From positions 7,832,661-7,896,660 of the forward strand of contig NC_090735.1 in assembly GCF_036898095.1 (NCBI RefSeq): DNA of 64,000 bases, read 5' to 3'. The notes beneath the pieces are model-generated. The model saw only the letters and a program-made list of their open reading frames with translations. It searched no databases and had not been told where the DNA came from. The position numbers were made by a program, and so were the translations under genes. How positions within the stretch are numbered: the first letter of the stretch is position 1; every line of letters starts with the position of its first letter. Source of the DNA: Palaemon carinicauda (Eukaryota > Arthropoda > Malacostraca > Decapoda > Palaemonidae). This document shows positions 1 through 11,100 of the stretch, piece by piece.

Positions 1-1304
1 TTAAGCATATCTACTTATATCTTTTAAAGAGAACATGGGCCCTCTACAGATTTCACATTGCGTAGAAGAAAATTCAATGAGTTGCTAATAATTGGAAGAT
101 AGTCTCGAAAGGCAGAGATGAAATTGTATACATAGACAAATTGTATACATAGACAAAGATGAAATTATATTCCTAGTTAAGAGATAGTCGAGGTTATATT
201 CACATACAAATAATGTTTCTTTTAAATACAGATTGTGGAATGAATTTGAATCAATTGCTAAAAGATTATTAATATTTTCCCTTCAGTCACACACTTCAAT
301 AACATGTTTACAGTACTTTACACAATTAAAATATGATACGATCTTGAAGCATGTTAATAGGTCCAGAGGAAATTGACATTAGATTTAACAGCAAGTTAAT
401 GAAAATTGAAAACGAGCAGCAAATTTCTAAGGAAGTCACTCTTCATTTACATTTGATGGTCTTAATTTGTTATGTTAAATTTCTTCCTCCAACAAAAACA
501 TTTACAATACGACAACGTCAATTTAACATTACCTATAAAAATGACAGCTAACTATTTTAAAAAATAATAGGAATCCATTAACATTATGTATGTTCGTATT
601 AGCCATGACAGTTTGCAGATAACTAAATGAGTGACTGTGCTTGTTTAATAAATAATAATAAAGAAATTGCAATTTGAATTTAAATTAGAAAGTCAAAGCA
701 GCTCATAAATGTGAATCTGAACCTAAATTTCAAGTAAAATTTTGGGTGTTTAAAATCTAATAGAAAAATAGCATCACATGTAAATATTTTCTTTTACGGA
801 AAGATGCAAAGAATTAAACACTAACTAGAAATAGTTTTATATGCACTGACTTTTGTAAAGATTAAGAGCTAATAAAATAGTTGCTACTAAACTCAGTACA
901 ACTTAAATTTATGCCCTTCTGAAATAAACACACTTTGATAAACTTGAAATAATCGGATATATCTTTGTTGTCAAAGTTGATATTACTTATTTACTGCAAC
1001 TTCTCATTTCTTTACCTTCAGTTAGTGATTACTATTGAACCTATGTGATAAAAATGGAATGACAATTGTTAACACAAAACTCCATAAAATTTCAATAACT
1101 CTGGTAAATTGTGCATTTCAAGATATTTGTACTATTTCTCACAAGGGTATTTCAATACTCAGAAACGTTGCATGATAAGAGTGGCCACTTCAGTCGACAT
1201 GATTTGGTAATGGATTGTTTTTCCGTAGTCAATCCCAGATTTACTGTTGTATCTTCCTCTTGATGTTATTTACAATGTCTCACTATAGTTAGTGCATGTG
1301 CATA
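1..1304. other. AT-rich sequence, no gene seen
   Basis: No convincing coding region, RNA gene or transposon end is visible. The longest open frame (351-551) is AT-rich, short and unlike any family I recognise. The sequence resembles arthropod intergenic or intronic DNA. A short direct repeat of the motif acatagacaaattgtatac lies near 131-160. Confidence 0.6.
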
Positions 1305-1406
1305 TTATTTGCAGGTTAATTTCCTGTTTTGAGCAAGAGGATATAAGTAGTCATTTTCTTTTAAGCAGGTGGTTATAATCTTTCCTTCTCGTTTGATGCT
1401 TCTGGT
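1305..1406 (-). CDS. Candidate 3'-terminal coding exon, function unknown
   Basis: On the minus strand a pyrimidine-rich tract ending in an AG (acceptor CAG at 1407-1409) is followed by 33 sense codons and a TAA stop at 1305-1307. The peptide starts TRSIKREGKIITTC and ends NRKLTCK. It is basic and not low complexity, so it could be the last exon of a host gene whose other exons lie beyond 1409 or outside the window. I do not recognise the protein. With only one splice site and 102 bases, chance is a real alternative. No partner exon with a matching donor was found, and A's terminal repeat begins about 120 bases upstream of the exon in the gene's sense. Confidence 0.3.
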   Translation of the reverse strand, partial: TRSIKREGKIITTCLKENDYLYPLAQNRKLTCK

Positions 1407-1528
1407 CTGAAAAATAAATAAAATGTTAATTGTAGAGATAATGTCTTTTTAAAATATTCTACTGTGCACTTCAATATCAAGACTATACTTTTAGTAAAAC
1501 ATTCTGCAAAATGAATGCTAAAAAATAA

Positions 1529-1733
1529 CAAATTTGGAAATTTGTATTTTTCCTAACATACAAATCTGGAGCTATCTATAGGGTATTACTTTTGGCAACG
1601 CTGTAAACCAGCCAAGACAATTTTAGTGAGGGATAATTACCCCATCAGCTAGTAAGCAGGAGGGGGTTGGGGTAGACTAGCTACCCCGCTCACTCACACC
1701 TGTCGGTTGAGTCACCACTTTTGCTTTCTGGCA
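1529..1733. repeat. Left inverted terminal repeat of element A
   Basis: Matches, inverted, the segment at about 6539-6727, including the run ccaagacaattttagtgagg and the following ccccaaccccctcc-type stretch. The outer 50 bases (1529-1578) also pair with the ICR beginning near 1771. The match is imperfect, which indicates an old insertion. Confidence 0.75.
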
Positions 1734-1768
1734 GGACTTCTAGGGGGACAGGGTGGCGGGCCAATTTG

Positions 1769-1865
1769 TATAAATAGCTCCAGGTTTGTACGTTAGGAAA
1801 AATACAAATTATTTCCAAATTTGTTATTTGTTCCGACACAGATACAAACCTTCACTATTTACAGG
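1769..1865. repeat. Internal complementary region (ICR) of element A
   Basis: Bases 1771-1825 are the inverted copy of the left terminus, and 1824-1865 are the inverted copy of the right terminus (compare 6680-6727). The two halves abut, so the ICR reads as the reverse complement of the element's joined ends. In the DIRS replication model this region templates completion of the termini. There are several substitutions and one 3-base indel relative to the ends. Confidence 0.7.
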
Positions 1866-2304
1866 GTGACTTACTCTTAGGAAGGAGGAAGTTCTACCAA
1901 CTGGCCTTGGTCATGACCCGGGGTTCCCTCTAATTGATCTTTGATCTAATTAGTAGGAACCCTACCCTTGCTAAAATCAAAGTAGTTACAAGGTAACTCG
2001 ATGATAGCGGCCTGCAGAAGGTTGTGTGAGAGAGACTCGTAGCTTGTCTTTACGTAGGAACTTGAGGATAAGCATGAGTTCTAAGACATATCCAATACCC
2101 TCCCTCACGAGGTATTGGTGACGTAACAAAGTATTTATTCATACTCAGGATGCACTAGGAAAATGAATCTTACCTGCAGAAGGGCGAGGTCAGTTATGCT
2201 TCGGTCTAGCAGAGCTGTTTCCCCAAGGGGGGAGAAGGAGAAAGAAAGAACAGAGCCAGACATTCTTTTCATTCACCCCAGACTAACCCGGGTAACCTCA
2301 GCCC

Positions 2305-3247
2305 TCAACCCTCTGCTACTTTTCCATCAAGGAGCCTGATCACTTGTTGTGCGGCCACCACAGGACCAAAGGAGAAGGTTTCCATGCTCCTGTGGGTTAC
2401 TAAGGCGAATACTCTCGTGAATACCTGGGGTGCTTGGAAAGACTGAAACACAGCACTCTGAACTGGTAATGGTTCCAATTGAACATGAATCTCAGATACT
2501 ACCTGGAAGACGGGTGAATTGGGATCTGGAAGTATGCGTCCTTTATAGCTAGAGTGCACATGAAGTCCTGTGTCTTATCGCTTGTCTGACTGTGTCGGCT
2601 GTCTTCACCCTGAAAGGTGTGTGTTCAACAAACCTGTTCAGGGCCGAGAGGTCGACGACTGGTCTCCAGTCTCCAGACGCCTTTTTCACAAGAAAGAGTC
2701 GACTGTAGAAGCCTGGGGACCCGTCGAGGACCTCCTGGAGAGCGTCCTTCTCCAACACGGACTGGACTTCTGCCATGAGGGGATCCGCACAGGAGTTCGA
2801 TGGAATCGGCACTCGAGTCAGTGGAGGGGGAGAGAGCGTGAACGGGATACGATACCCTGAACGAATCACCTCGACCATCCAGGGTTTGGCCACGTGGTGA
2901 AGCCACCTCTGCCAGCAGCTTTGCAGGCATCCCCCCACACGTGGGAAAATGGGAGGATTGCCTGTCTCATTGGGACCGGCCTCGGCCGGATCCCTTCTTA
3001 CCCTTTCCTCCACGAAAGGACTTTTTGCTGTGAAAGGCCTGCTTCGCACACTTTTTACCCTGCTGTTTTGGGTCTCTAGCCCTTTTCGGTTGCGGGTTTT
3101 GCTGTGCTTTCCGCTGTGGCTGAGAGGGGTAAGGTCTAGGTGTTGAGACCTTTTGGATAAGGGAGTCCTGACTGGACTTCCTCCACCTCTCTGCCACCCG
3201 CTCGACATCCTCGGGATGGAACAAAGAATTGCCCTCGAAAGGAGCAT
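2305..3247 (-). pseudogene. RT fragment joined to the C-terminus of a tyrosine recombinase (element A)
   Basis: On the minus strand, about 2950-2560 encodes the N-terminal RT region of a DIRS pol: SGYRIPF, then SPGFYSRLFLVKKASGDWRP and VVDLSALN, closely parallel to the same blocks in elements B, C and F. Near 2565 the frame shifts. In another frame the LKDAYF-type catalytic block survives as IKDAYFQIP with a stop shortly after. In a third frame APQVFTRVFALVT (RT fingers/palm) runs at about 2397 straight into FSFGPVVAAQQV, the counterpart of the YR C-terminal YTLGPFVAASAV. The YLDD box, RNase H, methyltransferase-like domain and the YR catalytic core are therefore deleted. At least two frameshifts are present, so this is not functional. 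The RT identity is secure. The YR-tail identity rests on a short motif at the expected position next to the 3' non-coding region. Confidence 0.7.
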
Positions 3248-4806
3248 TTCTCAGTCTCGCTACTTCGGCCTGAGGGAGACGTCTATGGAACTTGCCTATG
3301 AGGGCATCTCTCCTCTTCAGGATAGTGTTGGCCAAAAGGTTCACTACCTGATGGGAGAGGAACTTGATGGCCCAAGTGCCAGACAATAGGAAATCCAAAG
3401 ACTTCCTGGAGGACTCCCAAGACAGGTCCTTAGACCGCATCAGTTGTCCTAAGGATCCTAACCAGAAATCCAGCTACGAGGTAGCCTGCATGGCATACTT
3501 CGCCACTTTCTCCTGGTTTAGGATTTCAGAGGCCGAAAAGGAGACTGGAAGTCCCGTAAGTTTCTCGAAGGGTGTGGCCTTCGAGAGTGCCTCTATAGAG
3601 TGGTCGAGAGGCAGCGTTGGAAGAGATTCCCCAAGGATCTCGTAGTACCTCCTCTGAAACACATACGGAGGAGGTAGGAGCTTGGAGGATGAGCTGGAGT
3701 GGAGAGGAGGTGGACCCAGTTGCCTGGGACACTGCCTTCTGTTTGGCACCCTTCAACCCTTTGACCAGGGCAAAGCTGCACTGGTCCTTTGAGGTTTCTG
3801 AGTGCCGTAGAACTGGTCAAGGACCGTTTCTTTTCCATCTAGAGGGGCTGCCGATGGATCTGGAAGTCCACTGATGGAACGGATGCAGGCTAGAACCTGC
3901 CAGAAGGCGTGTTCAACTCCTTCCTCTCATCCTCCGTAAGCTTAGGGCTAGCGGCTGCTGGCAGAGCGTAATCCTCGAGATCGCTCTGCCCTTCCACGTC
4001 CGAGCTCTCATCTATAGGAGCCCGGAGTGGGTCGAAGTCGTCAACTGGATAGACTGGGGATAGGGAGACTGCCGAGGAGGTGCTCGCTTCTGGCTGCCTG
4101 GGAGGCAGTGAGGAAGGAAGCCTGGCCGAGGATTTGGGGATGGTGAACAAATCCTTCGGTTCCCTCTCACGAGGCCGGAGGTCCTCTGTCCCCAAGGGCC
4201 TAGAGGACTCCGTCGGCTTACAGGTGGAATGTAAGTCCGCTGCCTTACGGGACGAGTCCTGTCTGGTCGCAGGTCGTGCCTCCTTAGACACTATCTTGAC
4301 CGGTACGGGACGGAAGGAGTCTCCATAGAAAGTACCCCTATCCTCCTTGGGGGGCCAAGGACGAATCCTTTTCCTTTTCCCCTTTGGTCTAGCATGTGGT
4401 GTCTTGAACTGCAGGGGGGCTACCCTGAGGTTCATGCCTAATCTCCTCCAGAGGTCTTTTGCGAGGGGATGACCGTCTCCCCTTGCCAGGAGGACTCGCC
4501 AGTGCGGAATCTTCCAAACTCCTAGGATCGGAGGGAGGAGAAGACCCTGGGAAGAGAGGAGGCGATAAAGGGATCCTAGGTGTGTCACCTAAGGACTGGG
4601 AGCGGGGAACGACTCCTTTCATGGCTTGGCGCATTACATTGAATAAGGTGCTAAGCCACGGGAGGTCACGGGCTCCCGAGGAACTAAGGGGGAGGTCCTT
4701 AGGAAGGCACTGCTCCCTGGGTTTAGGAACCTGGGCAGGTTTCCTAACCCTTTTGTCTGAGGGAGGCTTCCCTACAGGCAAGATCGGAAGGCGGAAGGGT
4801 GCTCGT

Positions 4807-4887
4807 GGCGCGCAATATGTTGTTCAGGCGCACGGCGCGCAATATGTTGTTCAGGCGCACGGCGCCCAATATGTTGTTCGCGCGCAT
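4807..4887. repeat. 27-bp minisatellite, three copies, inside gag of element A
   Basis: Three consecutive 27-base units (4807, 4834, 4861) of the type ggcgcgcaatatgttgttca plus gcgcac. The first two are identical and the third carries a few changes; decayed copies continue to about 4960. The unit length is a multiple of three, so it does not disturb a reading frame. Confidence 0.85.
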
Positions 4888-5109
4888 GGCGCACAACAGG
4901 TTCGAGCACATAGTGAGCAACAGGATGTTATGGCATATGGCACGCCATAGGATGAACCCGCGCGCCACGTTCGCCATTTTGTTCGCATATGACAAGTTGG
5001 TCATGCGCGCGAGAGCTCTAAGGTTGGTGAGAGAACTCACTGCTACGCTCACCCGAAGGTTCACGATAGCTTGTGTTGTGAGAACGCAAACAATCAACAC
5101 AACGGGAGT

Positions 5110-5540
5110 TTGAAAACTACATCATAAAAAGAATGACTATGATCACGAGAGCCCGAAAGTTCAGTGTGAACTGCGTTGCGCGAACCCGAAGGATCAACGC
5201 AACAAGAAACTGAAGTTTCTCTGTCACGATACACCGAAGTGTTAGCGTGACTAAAGTTACGAGAGCCCAAGGGTTCAGCGTAACTCAGATTATGAGACCC
5301 TGAAGGATCAACGTAACGAGGAAACGAGGTTCCTCTGTCAAAAGACCCTGAAGGATCAGCGTGACTGACGGTACGAGAACCCGGAGGTTCAACGTTACCA
5401 TCGATACGAGAGCCCGAGGGTTCAGCGTAACAGAAACCCGAAGGTTCAGCAGGACGGAGACCTGAAGGACTCCTGCTGTCATGAGAAATCGTAGGATCTA
5501 CATGACGAGAGCCCGAAGGTTCACGATCACGCCAGCCCAA
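5110..5540. repeat. Degenerate coding-type minisatellite in gag of element A
   Basis: Many imperfect copies of the motif cgagagcccgaaggttcagc, spaced mostly by multiples of three. On the minus strand they read as variations on EPSGSR and DPSGSR. The same repeat family recurs outside the element at about 6776-7243. Confidence 0.75.
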
Positions 5541-6538
5541 AGAGTGACCGTCACGAGACCCCGAAGAGTCAACGTGAGGAGAACCAGCAGGTTCAAAAAG
5601 ACGTCTCCTCACAGCCCAAGGAGGAGAACGTCCAGGGTGGAGAGGGGTTACCCACCCCTCCACTCTATGAACCTCCGGAGAGGAACGTTCAACAGACTCC
5701 GCCTGAGGGGGAGGCTGATTAAGGTCTACAGATAATTCCTCCGCAGGGGAGGAGAGTTCACCCGAAGGAGAACTACGCTTATAACATGGTTCTCTTTCCA
5801 CCCTCGGAGGAGAACGTAAAGCGTAAGGAGATTGCCAATGTAGAGAGGCAATCTTCTCTCGCGAACGAGATATGTTCCCCTGAAGGGGAAGCTTGCCTTG
5901 GAGAGAGCCCCTACCACCGCCCGTTGGGTTAGCTTACTCCTTGGGTCGGAACCAGACTCTCTGCCTGACCGATGGGCAACAGCGCCTGCGCCCAGAAGAG
6001 GAGGATCGACCTCTGCAGAGGAAGAAGATGACTGCCTTCTCTCTGCTCCCCTTCGGAGGAGTTCGAGAAGAACTTCCTTCGTAGGGGGACCATCGACGCC
6101 CAGCGATGGCCACAAAGACACAAGGTCTGGAAAGGAACAGACTCTCCCTGGGGGAAGAGAAGGAGCCGACTCACTAGGGGAGCCGCCACCCTCGCCTATC
6201 CCCCAGGGTTGACCTGGAGTCACAAACCCTGCGCTACTGCTCGACCGTGCCCCGGAAGGGCCTCGTCGAGGATTAGCTTCAGGTAGAGATTTGGGCGTAG
6301 AGGAAGTAGAAGCCCGCGATTTCTTCGATTTCGAGGAAGACCGCGAAAGCGAAGACTCGCGTTTAGACTTTTTCTTTTTCTTACGTACAAACCTCTCCCA
6401 CTGGGAGGCAGGCCACTCCCTACACTCGGAACAGGTGTTGTAACACACGCCGATACACACAAAAGAAAAAGGAAAAATAATAGTCAAGGCAGTTTGTTTA
6501 AAGGGAGAGAGAGACGGCACGTCCGCACTCTACCGAGC

Positions 6539-6727
6539 CAAAAGCAAAAGTGGTTACTCAACCAACATGTGTGAGTGAGCGGGGTAGCCAGTCTACCCCA
6601 ACCCCCTCCCGCTAACTAGCGGATGGGGTAATTATCCCTCACTAAAATTGTCTTGGCTGGTTTTCAGCGTTACCGAAAGTAATACTCTATAAATAGCGAA
6701 GGTTTGTATCTGTGTCAGAACAAATAA
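6539..6727. repeat. Right inverted terminal repeat of element A
   Basis: Inverted counterpart of 1529-1733. The terminal 48 bases (6680-6727) match the second half of the ICR at 1824-1865, which sets the outer boundary near 6727. Confidence 0.7.
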
Positions 6728-6775
6728 AAGATATTATTATGTAATATAAAATAGTTGAAATAATGACAAACTAGA

Positions 6776-7243
6776 TTACGAGACCCCGAAGGATCAACGT
6801 AACGAGGAACCGAGGTTCCTCTGTCACAAGACCCCGAAGGATCAGCGTGACTGACGGTACGAGAAACCAGAGGTTCAACGTTACCATCGTTACGAGAAAC
6901 CAGAGGTTCAACGTTACCATCGTTACGAGAAACCAGAGGTTCAACGTTACCATCGTTACGAGAGCCCGAGGGTTCAGCGTAACAGAAACCCGAAGGTTTC
7001 AAGTCGCAAGAGCCCGAAGGTTCAGCGTGACGGAGACCCGAAGGTTTCAAGTCGCAAGAGCCCGAAGGTTCAGCGTGACGGAGACCCGAAGGACTCCTGC
7101 TGTCATGAGAACCCTTAGGTTCAGCGTGACGGAGACCCAAAGGACTCCTGCTGTCATGAGAACCCGAAGGTTCAGCATGACGGAGACCCGAAGGACTCCT
7201 GCTGTCGTGAGAACCCGCAGGATCTACATGACGAGAGCCCGAA
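6776..7243 (-). repeat. Frame-preserving compound minisatellite (33, 48 and 51 bp units)
   Basis: Three units of 33 bases start at 6859, 6892 and 6925 (acgagaaaccagaggttcaa type). They are followed by two identical 48-base units at 6988-7035 and 7036-7083, then three 51-base units from 7084, 7135 and 7186. All unit lengths are multiples of three, and the minus strand stays open through most of it, reading HAEPSGS, NVEPLVSR and similar peptides. The array is homologous to the gag repeat inside element A (5110-5540) but lies outside A's right ITR, so it comes from another copy or from a rearrangement. It is probably a relic of gag coding sequence rather than a gene. Confidence 0.75.
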
Positions 7244-8549
7244 AAATTAAAAATACATTTTGTAAAGTGGAGAAATATTACTTACTAAATTCTAATAAAA
7301 AAGATACTGTACTTCACTACAATAATAGAATGGCTAGCCTCTGGTAATCCTCTTCCAAGAGACTACTTAAAAAAACATTATTCCTTATATAAAACATTTA
7401 CCATTCACCACAGAAGATACCTGGTCAAACACATACAATACTCATAAAACATTTATATAAAAAAGCTATATATAAATTGAGGAAAAAAAAAAATACTGAC
7501 ATGGTAACAGTTTCAGGAGTAGAATATTACTGTATACAAGAGTATAGTGCTGTGGAATTTTTTTTTTTTCAATTTAAAAAAAAAAAGAAAAAAAAGAAGA
7601 CCAGGAACTTAATAAATTTATCAAACAAATGTATCACTTTCATAATTGAAATGGCATACTAAATTCTAATTATAATTATTATATTGATCCTCCATAAATT
7701 AATTCCAACTGTCCTATCATTTCAATTAATTAATTCAAGTGAATTTTCTGATTAACTTTTAATCAAAGAACCAGTCTATTCTACCCATCTTCCTCATGTT
7801 ACCTTAAACTATGGAAATTCTTATCACATTCCCTGACTGGCAAACCCAGTCTTAATTAGTTTATTGAAGAGTTTATTCAACAGTATTGGTTTTTACTTAC
7901 TGGGTATACTTCATCCATGGGGTAACCTATTCAACACTATTAAAACGGCAACCTTGTCTCACCGGAGTCACGTCTCTAATGTTTATAAACACAGAACAAT
8001 AATGTATCTTTTACCAATGATTAATCAATGTTAATCCAACTTTAGCCATGAATCATATAATCCTGCCTTTATCCTCCATTGGCTTCCGTATCCTGCCTCT
8101 GTCCCTTAACCGACCTATCATTGTCTAATCAAATTACTGATTTCATTTTATTTCAACTAACAAATTAACTCTTGTTTTGACTATTAAAGTGTGTATACAT
8201 CACTGAATCTTTAGCAAGTCGACATGACTTCAAATTACAAGCTCCAGATTTTAGTACTCCTTTGTATGAATCTAAACCAGGCTATGTACTGATCTAATAA
8301 CTTGTTACTGTAACAAACAATGGCCTAGATTAAGTGACCTATCCTACAACCTAAGAGTTATTAAAAATATTATCATAGGATCAAGACATTCTTTTACTTT
8401 ATTCCTCTTAGTGAATTGGAAGTAAACCTTTCTCAGATTTCTTTACAAAATTTATTTATCTATTAGGATTATTGAAAAATATTTGTAATTTTCTTAACTA
8501 CAAAAAAACCTGAGTTCTTCAATAAAAGTGTGATTCAGCTTGGCAACAA
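7244..8549. other. AT-rich sequence, no gene seen
   Basis: Non-coding in appearance, with homopolymer A and T runs near 7480-7600. No transposon ends, splice-flanked frames or RNA genes were recognised. Confidence 0.6.
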
Positions 8550-11100
8550 ATGAGTGTACTTTTCTAGAAGGGCGTCTATGAACAATAGTGTGTTCCCAAT
8601 AAGAGACATGACATCAAAATTGGATGAATGCTTGCCTCTTGAGGAAGTGCATTCGATCAGAAGTGTGTGTAAAATCGTAAGCGTACTTATGTGCGAATAT
8701 GTAGGAGCGCATAAGCATGAGGATGCTCCAAGTCAGATGAATGAGCGTGAAGAGACAGGCACACCCAGTTTAAGTCCAATGAATGAGAGCATTAGCACAA
8801 GCAAGTGAGGTGATGCTACAGTAGGGGAGCACCCTTGCAAGCAGGCGAGGTGGCTGTGGTTTTCCCATAGGGAAGTTCTCTTGCAGGCAGGTGAGGTGGT
8901 GCACGATTGTAAGAAGGTTAAGTGGTGCATGATTGATTGCGAGCAAACAAGATTCTGCAATGATCAATTGCGAGCAGGTGGTGGAAAGAGCATATGAGAT
9001 GGAACTTAAATAGATGTGCTTAATCACTCGCATGTGAGGTGGCGCTACCATAGATGGGTTCGATCACGAACAGCTGAGGTGAAAGGAGCATGTGATCAGA
9101 TGCAATGGCACTCAAGTAGAAGAGTCTGATCAAATGCCATGGCACTAGAGTAGCCTACTCTAGGAGCACCCAATCGAGAAATAGGGCTGTGATCGCAAAC
9201 AGGTGGGATGGCATTCCCATTGTTAACGGATGAAATTACGCTTTTTTTTCCATCCTCAATGAAGGATTGGTAAACACAAGCTCCCATGGGGAAAGAAACA
9301 ATAGGATTGACCCATATGTAACTTGAAGGACTAATTATCTAAAAAGATGAAAAAGAAGGGCAGTGACTTCTCTTTTTTCTTCCTTCTGGCAGTGCGCACC
9401 AAGTTCAATTAATGCAAGGATCAGCTTTCTGTGCTAAGAGATGAAGATGCATCAGATTCGAAGTTCTTCTATTGACGGAGAGCAATGAAGTTCCATGTTA
9501 CATTCCTAAATTACGATGACATCACTGTCACTATTACTCACTAGTCAAGGGCATAATCATCTACAAAAATGCTGTTAACAGGAACTGAAGTGTATATCAG
9601 CATATTAACTCAAAGAGCATCAAAAAAGTAACCGCTTTGGCTCTGGATAAGACCAAGTCTGTAAAATTCTTTTTCCTCCTAGTCACGTAAATTCTGAAAA
9701 GCAAAGTACTGTACGATTCTATATTGGACTGATGGTCCAGCCAGGATGTTGCTTGGAGACTGGCCATAGAGGTGGCTTCCATAACAGCAGTCTAAGAAGA
9801 AGAAAAGATTATGCCCAGTCTCTCCACCATGTCGGTTGGAAGGGGAAAAGGGCTCGATCCTTCAGGAACATAGAATCTGCAATGATGGAATAAGGTCAGG
9901 AGTAAGATCCTGTACGACCTGCTTCCTATTAGATTGCCTCTTCAGCAGGTTCCGACTAAAGAAATTTTTACCATTGCAGAGCACCAAAGGGCCAATTAAT
10001 CGAGGTCTTTCCTCCTTTCGCAGGGTTCCTTAAAGCCTCACCTTAAGTTGTTATCTTTATGATCAGAGCACTTTGATGAATGTCAACTCCATCTCCAAGT
10101 TCTCTGCCTCCCCTGGAGCGGTACCTTGTTTGGGGGTTACAGGATCTGTAATCTACGTCGACCCCTCTTCACATCGAGGAGACAGTACACTGTTGTGGCT
10201 CAATTCTTGACTCCCTAGCTCCAGTGCAAACCTTGGCTGACTTATTCCCTGTACCGCAGAGGGGTTTGCGCTATCCTGTTGGAAGAACCCTTGGACCAAC
10301 TCAATACCATGGTCTGGAGAATGCATACGTGAGAAGATGACCATTAGAACATGGTACGGACAATACTTTGTCCTTGTAGCAACTGCCGATCTTGTGAAAA
10401 TCTCCCCCTCTAGATATCCTCCTCTGAGGATCTCGCCTCAATCAAAACATGCATGTACTTTTGACTATGTGCTAGTTATTTTTCATTGCTAGGATATGTG
10501 CTAGTTGCTTTACATTGCTAAACGAGTGTCTGCAAAATCTGTTGTAAACACCTGAGTGATACAAATTGTACTGGCGCTTTGTAACTGGAGACTACTTTCC
10601 GGCATTAAAGTGCTAGCATGTGCAGGCCAATGTACTTTCTTGCAACCTAAAATGATAAGGTGAGCAATCATGAGTAGGTAGATGATAGAAACTAGAAGAG
10701 CCAGCCTGTAATGGTGAATCCTCATCCACATAAGAGTGAGTGCAGGGAGTTGCAAGTGTCCAAAATAGAGAGCTTGAAGTGGTTTCAGGCTCCTCAGAGT
10801 GCATTGTAAAATAAGAGGACATGACGCAGGAGAACCTACTTTGATAGAAGGGGTGCATCCTCTCTTGGTGTGAGCAAACAGGTGCATCTGAAGAAGATCG
10901 CTCGTTCGTCAGGGGATGCATAGCAGGGAATGAGAACATGTGTGAAGGACAGCATGTGCAGGAAATGTGTTGGGGAGAGCAGGAGCGCGTAGGTGATTAA
11001 CACTCCAGAAAAGGCATGAACATATTGATGAGTGTGCGCATATAGGTGGGAGTGCTGTCCAGGGTGTGAGAGCTAACAGGAGAGGATGCAAGGTCTCTCA
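8550..11100 (-). pseudogene. Probable decayed DIRS-type gag region
   Basis: Less AT-rich than its surroundings. It contains a decayed repeat of the type gcaggtgaggtggtgc at about 8800, 8841, 8887, 9031 and 9071, resembling the gag low-complexity repeats of element A in style. A minus-strand peptide at 9597-9782 contains ASLQATSWLDH and KAVTFLM, blocks that sit where B and C gag have FNFLDWCLGAL. Further minus-strand Ser/His-rich frames occupy 10510-11091. No RT, YR or terminal repeats could be found here, so the assignment is tentative. An unrelated old low-complexity sequence is the alternative. Confidence 0.3.

Larger units (their letters stand above)
2967..6520 (-). pseudogene. Degenerate DIRS gag-like gene (element A)
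   Basis: A chain of minus-strand frames in the order expected for a DIRS gag. The N-terminus near 6440-6350 has a CSECREWPASQWERFV block followed by Lys/Ser-rich sequence, comparable to the Cys-rich start of the B and C gag proteins. A long Ser/Pro-rich middle contains PSGSR/AEPSGSR-type peptide repeats (5094-5801). An acidic block lies at about 4020-3950, and a basic C-terminus (2967-3440) ends in GGKGKKGSGRGRSQ. Gag proteins of this family package the RNA and form particles; the basic tail presumably binds nucleic acid. At least four or five frame changes separate the segments, so no full protein can be made. RT follows downstream with overlap, as in B and C. Confidence 0.6.
1529..6727 (-). 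mobile_element. DIRS-like element A, internally deleted
   Basis: A roughly 5.2 kb element bounded by inverted terminal repeats. The left ITR (1529 to about 1733) is repeated inverted at about 6539-6727; both carry the stretch around cagccaagacaattttagtg. An internal complementary region lies next to the left ITR at about 1769-1865: its first half is the reverse complement of the left end (1529-1578, with a 3-base indel), and its second half is the reverse complement of the right end (6680-6727). This ITR plus ICR layout is the hallmark of DIRS1-like retrotransposons. Inside, on the minus strand, are gag remnants, the N-terminal part of RT, and then directly the extreme C-terminus of a tyrosine recombinase. 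RNase H, the methyltransferase-like domain and most of YR are missing. It is non-autonomous and its frames are broken. Confidence 0.8.

Noticed and set aside
6847..7347. Plus-strand 166-codon repeat-rich frame
   Set aside because: By-product of the 33/48/51-bp repeat units. The minus strand matches the gag repeats of element A.
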